From contig JAUNGB010000006.1 in the NCBI GenBank assembly GCA_030524715.1, positions 1-64,000 on the forward strand: a DNA stretch of 64,000 nt, in the 5' to 3' direction. Below, one piece after another: positions 16,788-26,781 of this stretch. Made by a program: the position numbers and the translations under genes. The notes beneath the pieces were generated by a model. The model was not told where the DNA came from, ran no database searches, and saw nothing but the letters and a program-made list of their open reading frames with translations. Source of the stretch: Eubacteriales bacterium (GTDB lineage Bacteria; Bacillota; Clostridia; Lachnospirales; Lachnospiraceae). Within the stretch, counting starts at the first letter, position 1; each line of letters starts with the position of its first letter.

Positions 16788-19016
16788 TTATTCTGCCTTT
16801 TCAAAGGAGATCGTATATTCTCCAAGCTTCTGATAGGTTCCGTTGATCTCCTCAGACAAATGCAGAGTTCCTGTAGCAACTCCCGGCGCGCCGGTCAGGT
16901 CAAGCTTATACGGGAAGGTAAGAGGCTGCCCCTCAAGTACTACGTTGGCTGTCAGTTCTCCGCCGACCTCCTGTACCAGCTCCAGACGGACGTTTCCGCC
17001 CTGATAACCGGCGGGAGTATTCAGCCTCTGAGTACACTTCCAAACCTCTCCTGCTGCCGCCGCCGCATTCTGTGCCTGAATATCCTCCTGTGAGGTCTGG
17101 CTTGTATCCGACGAAGATAACTGTCCTTCTGTCTGTGCATCCTCCGTCTGCGATTCTGACGGATCCTGATCTCCTGTACTTACCACGATCGTGATCGGCT
17201 CGTCCGGATTTGCGTAATCGTAGCCTGCCGGATCCTGGGAGATAACCTCCCCTGCCGCCACATCGGTGCTTCTCTGCTCTTGAATATTGATATCCACAAA
17301 CTTACCAAGCGTCGTCACGGCTTCGTTTTCTGTCATTCCTACAACACTGGGTACCTCCACGCTGTCCCCGTAATCCACGCCGCGGCTGATCACCAGCGTA
17401 ACCGTATTGCCCGTCTGTGCGGCTGTTCCCGCTTCCGGAACCGTGTAATACGCATATCCCGGATCCACATACGGATATCCGTTATCATCGACCTCGCTGT
17501 ACTCTTTGCGGACCTCCACTACAAAGCCCATATCCTCAAGGGTCTGCTGGGCTTCAATTCCTGTTCTTCCGTCTGTATCGGGGATATTGACCTCCTGCGC
17601 TCCCTTGCTGATATAATACTTGATGGTGGTATTTTTCTCTACCATGGTTCCTGCCGCGATATCCTGGGATGAAATTCTTCCCTTCTCCTGAGTGGACGCT
17701 TCCTCGCCCATAAGCTGATAGCCAAGGTTTGCCTCAGAGATAAGGGTTTCCGCCTCTTCCTCAGTCTTTCCTGTTAAATCCGGTACCGCTACCAGAGAAT
17801 CGTCTTCTTCATTCTGGCTTTCCTGCTTCGCAGGAGTTTCCGTATTGCTGCCGCCTATGAGTCCTGATGCCTTGCCGATAAAAATAATGATCACTACCAG
17901 GATCACCGCTCCGATGATCAGAGACAGGATCGTCAGAAGACGGCCTGTGTTATGCTGACCCTGCTTCCGGCTTTCCTGCTTCTTCCGTCGCTTCGGCTGT
18001 TCTTCCCTCATGCGCCTGCGGGGAAGGTTCTCTTCCCGGGAATCGTCATAGTCAGTCTCATAGATCTCTTCTTCCAGATCTGCCGCCTCATTCTTGGCAG
18101 GCTTCGGGGTATGCTTGATCTTACCAAGCTCTTCATCAGAAAATACAACGGTTTTTGCTTCATTATCCACATCCGAAAGCTTCACGAAATCCCCCTGGGG
18201 ATCGATCAGGGAATGCTTCAGGTCCGCGATGACCTCTTCCATGCGCTGATAGCGGCGGCCCACGCTTTTCTGCGTACATTTAAAAATGATCTGCTCCAGG
18301 CTGTAAGGAAGATCTTCTGTAAAGACGCTGGGCGGAACCATTTCCTCCTGAAGATGTTTGATGGCAATGGCAACGGTAGTATCGCCGTCAAAGGGAACCT
18401 TTCCTGTCACCATTTCATACAAAGTAATACCCAAAGAATAAATATCGCTCTTTTCGTCACTGTAGCCCCCGCGCACCTGCTCAGGAGAGCTGTAATGCAC
18501 GGAACCCATCACATTGGAGCTGATGGTATTGGAGGATGCGGCTCTGGCAATACCAAAATCCGTTACCTTTACCTTACCGTCTGTGGAAATAATAATATTC
18601 TGAGGCTTTACGTCACGATGTACCACCCCATGGCTGTGGGCAGTTTCCAGTCCCATAGAAACCTGAATGGCGATACTGGTGGCCTCCTTAATGGAAAGCT
18701 TGCCTTTCTTGGAAATATACTCTTTCAGCGTAATACCCTCGATCAGCTCCATAACGATATAGTAAACGCCCTCGTCATCTCCTACGTCAAAGACATTTAC
18801 AATATTGGGATGCGTCAGTCCTGCGGCCGCCTGGGCTTCACTCCGGAATTTGCGTACAAACGTAGCGTCCTCCCGGAATTCCGGCTTCAGCACCTTTACC
18901 GCCACAAAACGGTTCAGCTTATGGTCCTTCGCCTTGTATACGTCCGCCATGCCGCCGGTTCCTATTTTTGCTAAAATTTCATAGCGCTCTGCTATGATCA
19001 TACCCGTTTTCAACAT
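16788..19016 (-). CDS. prkC: Membrane Ser/Thr protein kinase with PASTA domains
   Basis: Eukaryotic-type receptor kinase sensing peptidoglycan or lipid II fragments. The kinase domain (about 11-270) has GTGGMADVY, catalytic VAVKVLK (Lys41), HRDVKPQN and DFGIARA. A basic juxtamembrane stretch precedes the single membrane helix (about 363-385). Three PASTA domains follow (starting at VAVPDLTGK, VNIPDTDGR and VEVPSVVGM), then a 150-residue extracellular end with a small unassigned domain. Its ATG lies inside the end of the phosphatase gene (7-base overlap), so kinase and phosphatase are coupled. Length 742 is within the family range. Confidence 0.96.
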   Translation of the reverse strand: MLKTGMIIAERYEILAKIGTGGMADVYKAKDHKLNRFVAVKVLKPEFREDATFVRKFRSEAQAAAGLTHPNIVNVFDVGDDEGVYYIVMELIEGITLKEYISKKGKLSIKEATSIAIQVSMGLETAHSHGVVHRDVKPQNIIISTDGKVKVTDFGIARAASSNTISSNVMGSVHYSSPEQVRGGYSDEKSDIYSLGITLYEMVTGKVPFDGDTTVAIAIKHLQEEMVPPSVFTEDLPYSLEQIIFKCTQKSVGRRYQRMEEVIADLKHSLIDPQGDFVKLSDVDNEAKTVVFSDEELGKIKHTPKPAKNEAADLEEEIYETDYDDSREENLPRRRMREEQPKRRKKQESRKQGQHNTGRLLTILSLIIGAVILVVIIIFIGKASGLIGGSNTETPAKQESQNEEDDSLVAVPDLTGKTEEEAETLISEANLGYQLMGEEASTQEKGRISSQDIAAGTMVEKNTTIKYYISKGAQEVNIPDTDGRTGIEAQQTLEDMGFVVEVRKEYSEVDDNGYPYVDPGYAYYTVPEAGTAAQTGNTVTLVISRGVDYGDSVEVPSVVGMTENEAVTTLGKFVDINIQEQRSTDVAAGEVISQDPAGYDYANPDEPITIVVSTGDQDPSESQTEDAQTEGQLSSSDTSQTSQEDIQAQNAAAAAGEVWKCTQRLNTPAGYQGGNVRLELVQEVGGELTANVVLEGQPLTFPYKLDLTGAPGVATGTLHLSEEINGTYQKLGEYTISFEKAE

Positions 19017-19756
19017 TTCTCCACCTCATTTGTGAATGGTTCTATTAATACGATTGCTATGTTATCCTTTCCCCCGTTCTGGTTGGCTTCCTTCAAAAGT
19101 GCTTCTCCCTTCTGCATAAGGTCTGCATCCGGATTTAAAATGATTTCTTCCATTTTTTTATCTTCCACCATGTTGCTCAGCCCATCGGAGCACATCAATA
19201 CCGTGCCGCCCGGTTCCAGCTTCAGATCGAAGAAGTCCACGTCAACCGTTCTTTCCGCTCCCAGCGCCCTGGTAATGATATTTTTGTCAGGATGGTTTCT
19301 GGCTTCCTCTTCCCTGATCTCTCCCATCCTTACCATTTCCTGTACTAAGGAGTGGTCTCTGGTTACCTGCCTGATATGATCCTGAATAACATAAAGACGG
19401 CTGTCGCCCACATTTGCCACGTATGCATAATGTCCGACGATGGTAGCCACAACGATGGTGGTTCCCATTCCTCTGTAGCGTTCTTCTTTCTGTGCCTGGT
19501 CTATGATTTCCGAATTTGCAATCTCAATGGCATGACGGATTACCTTGATCGGATTAAAATCCGCATCCTCCCGAATCTGTCCCACTAAAATCTCAACGGC
19601 GTGCGAGGATGCAAAATCTCCGGCATTGTGTCCCCCCATTCCGTCAGCAACAACAAAGAGATTTGGCAGATTTCCCACCGGGTCTTCGGAAACGAACACA
19701 TAATCCTGGTTCATCTTCCTCCTCTGCCCTACGTCTGTAGCTGAATATATCCTCAT
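19010..19756 (-). CDS. stp: PP2C-type Ser/Thr phosphatase, partner of PrkC
   Basis: Metal-dependent phosphatase that removes phosphates placed by the adjacent kinase. Motifs: MNQDYVFV near residue 15, VADGMGGHNAGD near 37, NVGDSRLYV, MCSDGLSNMV and GGKDNIAIVLI. The start is set at 19756 (MRIYSATDVG), the usual N-terminus, rather than the in-frame ATG at 19801, which would extend into rlmN; the ribosome-binding site (GAGAAG) is weak. Length is 248 residues. Called prpC in Bacillus. Confidence 0.95.
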   Translation of the reverse strand: MRIYSATDVGQRRKMNQDYVFVSEDPVGNLPNLFVVADGMGGHNAGDFASSHAVEILVGQIREDADFNPIKVIRHAIEIANSEIIDQAQKEERYRGMGTTIVVATIVGHYAYVANVGDSRLYVIQDHIRQVTRDHSLVQEMVRMGEIREEEARNHPDKNIITRALGAERTVDVDFFDLKLEPGGTVLMCSDGLSNMVEDKKMEEIILNPDADLMQKGEALLKEANQNGGKDNIAIVLIEPFTNEVEKC

Positions 19757-19790
19757 GTCGCTTCTCGCTTTCTGTTTTTTGTCCAAGATA

Positions 19791-20834
19791 TCAGATCTCA
19801 CATCTGATATATCTTTTTCTCAGTTGTCCACAGGCACCGTCTATATCGCTGCCCATTTTCCTTCTTATAGTAACATTTATTCCGCATTTTTCAAGTTTTA
19901 TTTTAAAATTCTCCACTGCCTGACGGGTAGAACGTGTAAAAGAACGCTCTTTAATGGGGTTTACCGGGATCAGGTTCACATGGCAGTTGATTCCCCTGAT
20001 GCGCCCGGCAAGCTCTCCCGCGTCCCCTTCACTGTCGTTCACCCCCGCCACGAGACTGTATTCAAAAGTCAGCCTACGCCCGGTTTTGCTGAAATAATTA
20101 CGGCAGGCCTCCAATACCTGATCCATACTGTACTTCTTTGCAATGGGCATCAATTCCTGCCGTTTGGCGTCGTTTGGCGCATGCAGGGAAATTGCCAGAG
20201 TGATCTGGAGCTTTTCCTCCGCCAGCTTATACATTGCAGGCACAAGCCCGCACGTGGATACGGTCAGATTCCTCTGGCTGATATGAATGCCGCCCTCTTC
20301 CGTAAGAATATGGATAAAGCGCAGCAGATTATCGTAATTGTCAAGGGGTTCTCCTGTTCCCATGACGACCACATTGGACACCCTCTCCCCGGTCAGAACC
20401 TGAATCCGGTAGATCTGATCCAGCATCTCCGATGGAAGAAGGTTTCTGGTAAGACCTCCGATGGTGGAAGCGCAGAACCGGCAGCCCATCCGGCAGCCTG
20501 CCTGGGAAGAAATGCAGACGGAGTTTCCGTGCTTATAGCGCATGAAAACGCTCTCGATCACGTTTCCGTCAGATAACCGGAACAGGTATTTTCTGGTTCC
20601 GTCAATCTTCGAGGTCTGTACCTCCACAGGCTCAAGAGATGTTATGGGATAATCGGACAGCTTTTCTCTCAGGCTTTTGGGAAGATTGGTCATTTCCTCA
20701 TAAGAAGCCGCCAAATGCTCATGAAGCCAACTATATATCTGTTTGGCGCGGAAAGGCTTATCGCCGATCTCTTCCATAAGATTTTTTAATTCTTCTATTG
20801 TCATCGACTTTATGTCTGTCATATTTCCGCTCAT
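19791..20834 (-). CDS. rlmN: Dual-specificity 23S rRNA/tRNA adenine-C2 methyltransferase
   Basis: Radical-SAM enzyme that methylates A2503 of 23S rRNA and A37 of some tRNAs. The iron-sulfur motif CRMGCRFC (CxxxCxxC) is near residue 113; VVMGTGEPLDNYDN and SLHAPND follow. The methyl-carrying cysteine is probably in GACGQLR close to the C-terminus. Length 347. The ATG overlaps the rsmB stop (ATGA); a second ATG four codons later is possible. Confidence 0.96.
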   Translation of the reverse strand: MSGNMTDIKSMTIEELKNLMEEIGDKPFRAKQIYSWLHEHLAASYEEMTNLPKSLREKLSDYPITSLEPVEVQTSKIDGTRKYLFRLSDGNVIESVFMRYKHGNSVCISSQAGCRMGCRFCASTIGGLTRNLLPSEMLDQIYRIQVLTGERVSNVVVMGTGEPLDNYDNLLRFIHILTEEGGIHISQRNLTVSTCGLVPAMYKLAEEKLQITLAISLHAPNDAKRQELMPIAKKYSMDQVLEACRNYFSKTGRRLTFEYSLVAGVNDSEGDAGELAGRIRGINCHVNLIPVNPIKERSFTRSTRQAVENFKIKLEKCGINVTIRRKMGSDIDGACGQLRKRYIRCEI

Positions 20835-22183
20835 TTCCTTCTGAATCTTGCAATAAAGAATCCGTCTGTCTTGTGAACGCCCGGAAGAAGCTGCAGATAG
20901 CCAAGCCGGGTGGTTTCTGAATGGAGTTCCTCCGGAAGGTAAGGATCCAGGCTCTCCAGACGGAACGGGTAATTATTTAAAAACCACATCATATTTTCTT
21001 CGTTTTCTTCTTTTGCAATGGTACACGTGCTGTATATCAGTACGCCTCTGGCTTTTACATATTCCGCGGCCCGGTTCAGGATCGTTCTCTGCAATATCAC
21101 GATTTCCTCCTGCCTCTGGGGCGTTACGCGGTATTTGATCTCCGGCTTTTTGCCTATGACCCCGTAGCCGGAACAGGGTACGTCCGCCAGGACGATATCA
21201 GCCCTGCATTCGGATTCCACGTCAAATACCGTAGCGTCCTGAACCCTTGCCTGCACATTGATAGAGCCTGTCCGCCGGATATTTTCCTCGATAAGATCCA
21301 CCTTACTCTGGCTGATATCACGGGCATCCACGGTTCCGTAGCCCTCCATCTTATCCCCGATATGCAGGCTCTTCCCGCCCGGCGCTGCGCACACATCAAT
21401 GACGTAATCGCCTTTCCTCGGAGCCGCGGCCTCGGCTACCAGCATGGAGCTGACATCCTGCACCTGGATCAGCCCCTGGATAAAAGCATCCAGGGTAAGG
21501 ATATGATTAAAACCGGAAATAGAGTACGCATAAGGCAGATACGGCGCCGGCGTCACCTCCACCCCCTGATCCGCCATACTCCGGCAGATTTCCTCCTGGG
21601 GCGCTTTGTATGTACGGCAGCGGACCGTCAGCGGCTTTTCCGTGAGAAAATCCGCAAGCATCTTTTCTGTAATTTCTTCGCCGTAATCACCCAGCCATCT
21701 CAGGACAAGGGGTTCCGGCATGGAATATTTCACGGACAGGTATCGGACAAGATCTTCCTCCCTGGACGGATATTCCAGCTCATCCATCTGCCTTGCTATG
21801 GTACGCAACACCCCGTTGACAAAGGGTTTAAGGTTATAAAATCCTTTTTTCTGGGCAAGCTTGACCGCTTCGTTACATACGGCGCTGTCGGGAACACTGT
21901 CCATAAACTTCATCTGATAGACCGCGCTTCTTAAGATCTCCCGGATAGCCGGCTTCATTTTATCCACGGTTATTTTTGAAAAAGAATCAATAATATAATC
22001 GATTAAAATCCTGTATTCCAGAGTCCCTTCACACACTCTGGTAACAAAGGCGCGTTCCTGCCTGGGGAGGAACTGATATTTGGAGAGGGCATTGCGGATA
22101 GCGATATGGCTGTGCGCTCCCTCTTCTTCAATTTCCAATAAAATTTCCAGAATCATTTCCCTGGTATTGATTCCACTAGTCAC
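20831..22183 (-). CDS. rsmB: 16S rRNA (cytosine967-C5)-methyltransferase
   Basis: SAM enzyme (Sun/RsmB) modifying C967 of 16S rRNA. The N-terminal NusB-like helical domain covers about 1-130; the catalytic domain has VIDVCAAPGGKSLHIG, DARDISQSKVDLIEENIRR, LADVPCSGYGV with its PC motif, and STCTI with the second catalytic cysteine. I place the start at GTG 22183, because GGAGGAAGAAAAC precedes it and it overlaps the yugP stop by only 8 bases; an earlier in-frame start at 22204 would overlap more. This gives 450 residues. Confidence 0.94.
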   Translation of the reverse strand: MTSGINTREMILEILLEIEEEGAHSHIAIRNALSKYQFLPRQERAFVTRVCEGTLEYRILIDYIIDSFSKITVDKMKPAIREILRSAVYQMKFMDSVPDSAVCNEAVKLAQKKGFYNLKPFVNGVLRTIARQMDELEYPSREEDLVRYLSVKYSMPEPLVLRWLGDYGEEITEKMLADFLTEKPLTVRCRTYKAPQEEICRSMADQGVEVTPAPYLPYAYSISGFNHILTLDAFIQGLIQVQDVSSMLVAEAAAPRKGDYVIDVCAAPGGKSLHIGDKMEGYGTVDARDISQSKVDLIEENIRRTGSINVQARVQDATVFDVESECRADIVLADVPCSGYGVIGKKPEIKYRVTPQRQEEIVILQRTILNRAAEYVKARGVLIYSTCTIAKEENEENMMWFLNNYPFRLESLDPYLPEELHSETTRLGYLQLLPGVHKTDGFFIARFRRK

Positions 22184-22886
22184 GTTTTCTTCCTCCGCCC
22201 GCAAGTATGATCAGCCTTAAAAGCTGCAGAATAGAGGATGCAAGGGCAGCCACATACGTAAGCGCGGCGGCGGTGAGGACCTTCTTTGCCCCCGACGTCT
22301 CATCCGGCCCCAGTATCCCTGTGCTTCCGAGCATCTTCAGCGCCCTTGAGGATGCGTTGATCTCAACGGGCAGGGTCACAAGCTGAAAAAGAACAGCCAG
22401 TGAAAAAAGCAGGATCCCTGCCATAACCAGCGGCCGCAGGGACATCACAAGCCCCAGAAGAAATAATGGCCACGACAGGGTAGAGCCAAGGTTCGCCGCA
22501 GGTACGATCGCGCTCCTGAAATTCAGCGGCGCATAATTCGTAGCATGCTGAATGGCGTGTCCGCACTCATGGGCGGCTACTCCCACAGCGGCCAGGGATG
22601 TTTTTCCGTAAATGTCCTCGGACAAACATACCTTCTTTGTTCTCGGGTCATAGTGGTCAGTCAGGCTTCCCTGAATGGGCACGACCTGCACGTCAAAAAT
22701 CCCTGCCGAACGCAGGATCCTCTGGGCAGCCTCCGCCCCGGTAAGCCCGGAGGCGCTGCGCACCTTACGGTATACGGAAAAGGTTCCCTTCAATTTGGCA
22801 GAAGCCGCAAGAGAAAGCAGCATTCCGATCACCAAAAGTAAATAGGTCCAGTCAAATCTGTAAAATCCATACGGATATCCGTACAT
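22176..22886 (-). CDS. Membrane zinc metallopeptidase, YugP family
   Basis: Integral membrane protein of 236 residues with the zinc motif HECGH (AAHECGHAIQH, near residue 108), a membrane segment near the N-terminus and three toward the C-terminus. The family (neutral zinc metallopeptidase, DUF2268-unrelated, YugP) is widespread in clostridia, often in this neighbourhood, but its substrate is unknown. It overlaps rsmB by 8 bases. Confidence 0.88.
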   Translation of the reverse strand: MYGYPYGFYRFDWTYLLLVIGMLLSLAASAKLKGTFSVYRKVRSASGLTGAEAAQRILRSAGIFDVQVVPIQGSLTDHYDPRTKKVCLSEDIYGKTSLAAVGVAAHECGHAIQHATNYAPLNFRSAIVPAANLGSTLSWPLFLLGLVMSLRPLVMAGILLFSLAVLFQLVTLPVEINASSRALKMLGSTGILGPDETSGAKKVLTAAALTYVAALASSILQLLRLIILAGGGRKRD

Positions 22887-22993
22887 TCCCTCACTCCTTA
22901 CTTAATTTATACTCTTCTTTTTGTCTGCAATTATTTTACAATTGCCTGTCATTTGTTATATTACGCCATTTGTTTTATTACGTCATTTCTTCA

Positions 22994-23953
22994 TCATTCT
23001 TTCTGTGAAGCCAGCACAGTTCCCTCCGGAATACGGCAGCCTCTTAAAAAGGCCTCCGCCTCCATGCGCTTTTTGCCTTCAAGCTGGATTTCTGTCAAAA
23101 TCAGGACACCCTTCTGACAGGCTACATAAATCCCCTTCTTATCTGTATGAACCACGGTGCCCGGCTTTGCCGGCGCTCCCTCGGGAAACGGCGCGGCATC
23201 GCACACCTGGCTTTTCCAGATCTTTAAGGTTTTTCCATTGAGATAAGTATAAGCGCTGGGCCATGGATTCAGGCCCCGTACCAGACGTTCCAGTTCACAG
23301 GCGCTCTTGTTAAAATCCAGCAGCCCCATCTGCTTCGTGATCATGGCGGCATAAGGGGTTGGACTTTCCTCCGGCTGAGGCTCCCGCACCGCAGTTCCGT
23401 CAAAAATCGTCGGAAGAGTGCTGATCAGAAGCTCTGCGCCGGCCTGTGCCAGCTTATCAAACAGGCTTCCGCCTGTTTCATCCGGCGCTAAGGGAACTAC
23501 GATCCTGGAGATCATATCGCCGGTATCCAGCCCGCAGCCCATCTGCATGATGGTTACGCCGGATTCCTTTTCCCCGTCGATAACCGCCTGCTGGATAGGC
23601 GCCGCACCCCGGTATTTGGGAAGCAGGGAAGCATGGATATTGATGCAGCCGAACTTCGGCAGCTCCAGAAGCTCCTTAGGGATAATCTGCCCAAAAGCAG
23701 CCACCACTATAACATCCGGACTGATCTTTTTCATCAGTTCCATAAATTCCGGAGTCCGGACCTTTACGGGCTGATATACCGGAATTTCGTATTTCAATGC
23801 CTCTTCCTTCACCGGAGTGGGCATCATTGTCTTTCCCCTGCCTTTGGGTTTATCCGGCTGCGTCACCACTGCCGCCACATCATAGCCGTTTTCCACCAGG
23901 GCACGAAGGGGCGGCGCCGCAAAATCAGGGGTTCCCATGTAAACAATTTTCAT
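22994..23953 (-). CDS. fmt: Methionyl-tRNA formyltransferase
   Basis: Formylates initiator Met-tRNA with 10-formyl-THF. Family markers are MGTPDFAAPPL at the N-terminus, INIHASLLPKYRGAAPIQQA with catalytic Asn and His near residue 106, and GLDTGDM; the C-terminal OB-like domain starts near 207. Length 319. It sits 6 bases after def, and the pair removes and adds the same formyl group. Confidence 0.97.
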   Translation of the reverse strand: MKIVYMGTPDFAAPPLRALVENGYDVAAVVTQPDKPKGRGKTMMPTPVKEEALKYEIPVYQPVKVRTPEFMELMKKISPDVIVVAAFGQIIPKELLELPKFGCINIHASLLPKYRGAAPIQQAVIDGEKESGVTIMQMGCGLDTGDMISRIVVPLAPDETGGSLFDKLAQAGAELLISTLPTIFDGTAVREPQPEESPTPYAAMITKQMGLLDFNKSACELERLVRGLNPWPSAYTYLNGKTLKIWKSQVCDAAPFPEGAPAKPGTVVHTDKKGIYVACQKGVLILTEIQLEGKKRMEAEAFLRGCRIPEGTVLASQKE

Positions 23954-23959
23954 TCACTA

Positions 23960-24445
23960 TCACTCCTCATAGTCTTCGTCATCATCATAGGTGACACGAT
24001 GAAGTTCACCTTCTACCAGTTCTGTGTACATTTTGCCGTCCAGATGATCTGTCTCATGGCAAAAAGCTCGGGCAAGAAGCTCGGTTCCTTCATAAACCAC
24101 TTCCTCCATATTAATGTCAAGAGCCTTTACCTTTACATAATTCGGACGCGTTACCACGCCGGACATTCCCGGCACGCTTAAACATCCTTCCTCTCCTGTC
24201 TGTTCTCCGGAGGTTTCTATAATTTCCGGATTGATCAGAACAATGGGACCCTCTCCTACATCGATCGTCACAATACGCTTAAGGATCCCCACCTGCGGCG
24301 CCGCAAGGCCTACGCCCATGGAATCATACATCGTATCCAGCATATCCACAATAAGCTCCCGGATCCTCGGTGTCATTTCCGCCACTGGTCTGGCTTTTTT
24401 TGTAAGTACGGGATCCCCCTCTGTTCTGATCTTTCTAAGTGCCAT
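23960..24445 (-). CDS. def: Peptide deformylase
   Basis: Metal hydrolase removing the N-formyl group from nascent proteins. All three motifs are present: GVGLAAPQVG near residue 42, EGCLSVP near 86 and the HExxH variant HETDH (CHETDHLDGK) near 129. Length 161. Adjacent to fmt. Confidence 0.97.
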   Translation of the reverse strand: MALRKIRTEGDPVLTKKARPVAEMTPRIRELIVDMLDTMYDSMGVGLAAPQVGILKRIVTIDVGEGPIVLINPEIIETSGEQTGEEGCLSVPGMSGVVTRPNYVKVKALDINMEEVVYEGTELLARAFCHETDHLDGKMYTELVEGELHRVTYDDDEDYEE

Positions 24446-24488
24446 TTTCTTATTTTCCTTTCTTTTCTTTTTTTAACCCACGCCCGGA

Positions 24489-26708
24489 TCATGAAAAATC
24501 AAACTGTATGTACAGCTTCCGGAAGCCTGAATTTATTTCTATATATTTTTCTGTTTTATCCTTTATCGCCGTCAGGACTCCTGCGTCCGTATGCTTCAGA
24601 TAAAGGACTTTTTTGTATATATCATTGATCTTTCCCACAGAAGCAAAAGCAGGGCCGATGATATGGAGGGACTCTCCCGGGTAAACCCTTCTGACAAATC
24701 TGGCGATATACTGCATTCCCTGCTCAAGCTGCCGCTCATCCTCTCCGGACGCCAGAATCCCCAGCATATGTGCCGCAGGCGGGTAGTCCATCAATACCCG
24801 GTACCCCATCTCTTCCTGGTAAAACGCCTCGTAGTCCTGCGCGGCGGCAGCCTGTATGCTGTAATGCTCCGGATGGTAGGTCTGGATGATCGCCTCGCCC
24901 TTCTTTCTTCCTCTGCCCGAGCGTCCTACCGCCTGGGTAAGGAGCTGAAAGGTCCGTTCGCCGCAGCGGTAATCCGACTCATTCAGGGACAGATCCGCCG
25001 CGATCACCCCTACCAGAGTCACATCCGGAAAATCATGCCCTTTTACGATCATTTGCGTTCCCACAAGAATATCCGCTTCATGGGCGGCAAAGGCAGCAAG
25101 AATCTTTTCGTAGCTTCCTTTATTCCTGGTGGTATCATAGTCCATCCGAAGGACCCGCACGCCCCCGAAGGTCTTTGTCAGTACCTGCTCGATCTGCTGT
25201 GTCCCTGCCTTAAAGCCTCCGATATAGGGAGAACCGCAGACAGGACACTGTTCTGCCTTGGGCTGCTCATACCCGCAGTAATGGCAAAGAAGCTTGCCGT
25301 TATTATGTTCTGACATAGACACGTCACAGTGGGGGCATTTCATTACATGGCCGCAGGAACGGCAGGAAACAAAACCGGCATAGCCCCTTCTGTTCAAAAA
25401 AAGCATTGTCTGTTCCTTATTTTTCAGTCTGCGATCAATGGCATCCCTTAACTGCCTGCTCAGCACAGAACGGTTCCCTGCCTTTAATTCTTCCCGGAGA
25501 TCCACAATTGATACCTCCGGCAGAGTTCCTTCCCCATAACGGGCGTCCATCTTTACCAAAAAATATTCTCCCGACGCCGCGCGGCTGTAAGCCTCCAGAG
25601 ACGGTGTGGCAGACCCCAGAAGGACCCTGGCCCCTTCCATCTTGGCGCGTTGTATTGCCGTTTCCCTGGCGTGGTACCTGGGGCTGTTTTCGCTTTTATA
25701 AGTCTGCTCGTGCTCTTCGTCTATGACGATCAGGCCCAGACGGGAAAAGGGGGTAAAAAGCGCGGAACGGGGACCTACCATTACCTGGATCTCCCCTTTC
25801 TTTGCTCTTTTAAACTGATCATAGCGTTCCCCCTGGGAAAGCCGGGAATTCAGCACGGAAACCTTATCGCCGAACCTTCCGTAAAAACGTCTGACCGTCT
25901 GATAGGTCAGCGCGATCTCAGGTATCAGGACGATCGCCTGTTTTCCCTCTGCGATCACCTGCTCGATCAGCTTCATATAAACCTGGGTTTTCCCGCTTCC
26001 GGTGACGCCGTGTAATAATACCGGCCTGGGCGACGGACTCTCCCATTCTTTTCGGATCTCCTCTATGGCTTTTTGCTGGATGGGACTTAAGGGCTGCTCT
26101 TCCTGAAAGGAGATGCTGCTTCCGTCTACGGGCATCCTGTATACCTCGTCATATTCCAGGCGGATGATCCCCTGTTCCAGAAGCGGCTTCAGCACTCCCT
26201 GGGATATGCCCAGTTCCCTTGCTGCCGTTGTATAGTCCAGCCTCTGGTTTTCCAGCAGCGCCCGGAGAAGCCTTGCCCTTGCCTTACACCGTCCGGACTC
26301 CAATTGCCCTAAAAGCTTCTCCGTCTCTTCTCTTTCTATTTCCAGACAAATATAACGCTTTTCTCTGGCCTTGACCTTATTCTGCACGGGAAGCACTGTT
26401 TTTAATGCCTGGATCATCGTTGAGCCGTAATAATCCCGCATCCACGCGGCCAGCGCGATCAGGCGCGACTCTATGGTTTCTTCATCATTGCACAGACGGA
26501 GGATTTTCTTCATCTTCCGCAGGTCAAACTTTGGTTCCCCGGAAAGGCCGATAATATATCCTTTCCGTTCATGATTTCCGTTTCCAAAGGGAATGGCGGC
26601 TACCATCCCCGGCCGGACCTGGTCTTCCAGTTCCTCCGGTACGATGTACTGAAAGCTCCGGTCCAGCTTCTCATGGGAAATATCTACAATTACATCAGCA
26701 TAAATCAT
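24489..26708 (-). CDS. priA: Primosomal replication protein N' (PriA helicase)
   Basis: Superfamily 2 helicase that restarts stalled replication forks. The N-terminal DNA-binding region is followed by Walker A GVTGSGKT near residue 237, DEEH, and a helicase core interrupted by the eight-cysteine zinc module (CRSCGHVMKCPHCDVSM .. CHYCGYE .. CPVCG). ILVGTQMIVKGHDFP and QAVGRSGRG mark motifs V-VI. Length 739. First gene of the priA-def-fmt-yugP-rsmB-rlmN-stp-prkC-rsgA-rpe-thiN series. Confidence 0.97.
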   Translation of the reverse strand: MIYADVIVDISHEKLDRSFQYIVPEELEDQVRPGMVAAIPFGNGNHERKGYIIGLSGEPKFDLRKMKKILRLCNDEETIESRLIALAAWMRDYYGSTMIQALKTVLPVQNKVKAREKRYICLEIEREETEKLLGQLESGRCKARARLLRALLENQRLDYTTAARELGISQGVLKPLLEQGIIRLEYDEVYRMPVDGSSISFQEEQPLSPIQQKAIEEIRKEWESPSPRPVLLHGVTGSGKTQVYMKLIEQVIAEGKQAIVLIPEIALTYQTVRRFYGRFGDKVSVLNSRLSQGERYDQFKRAKKGEIQVMVGPRSALFTPFSRLGLIVIDEEHEQTYKSENSPRYHARETAIQRAKMEGARVLLGSATPSLEAYSRAASGEYFLVKMDARYGEGTLPEVSIVDLREELKAGNRSVLSRQLRDAIDRRLKNKEQTMLFLNRRGYAGFVSCRSCGHVMKCPHCDVSMSEHNNGKLLCHYCGYEQPKAEQCPVCGSPYIGGFKAGTQQIEQVLTKTFGGVRVLRMDYDTTRNKGSYEKILAAFAAHEADILVGTQMIVKGHDFPDVTLVGVIAADLSLNESDYRCGERTFQLLTQAVGRSGRGRKKGEAIIQTYHPEHYSIQAAAAQDYEAFYQEEMGYRVLMDYPPAAHMLGILASGEDERQLEQGMQYIARFVRRVYPGESLHIIGPAFASVGKINDIYKKVLYLKHTDAGVLTAIKDKTEKYIEINSGFRKLYIQFDFS

Positions 26709-26781
26709 CCATACACTCTTTCTTTATCCGCAGGCATAGGGCCTCCGTTCAGCGGGTTTTTGCACGGAACAGTATCCCCTT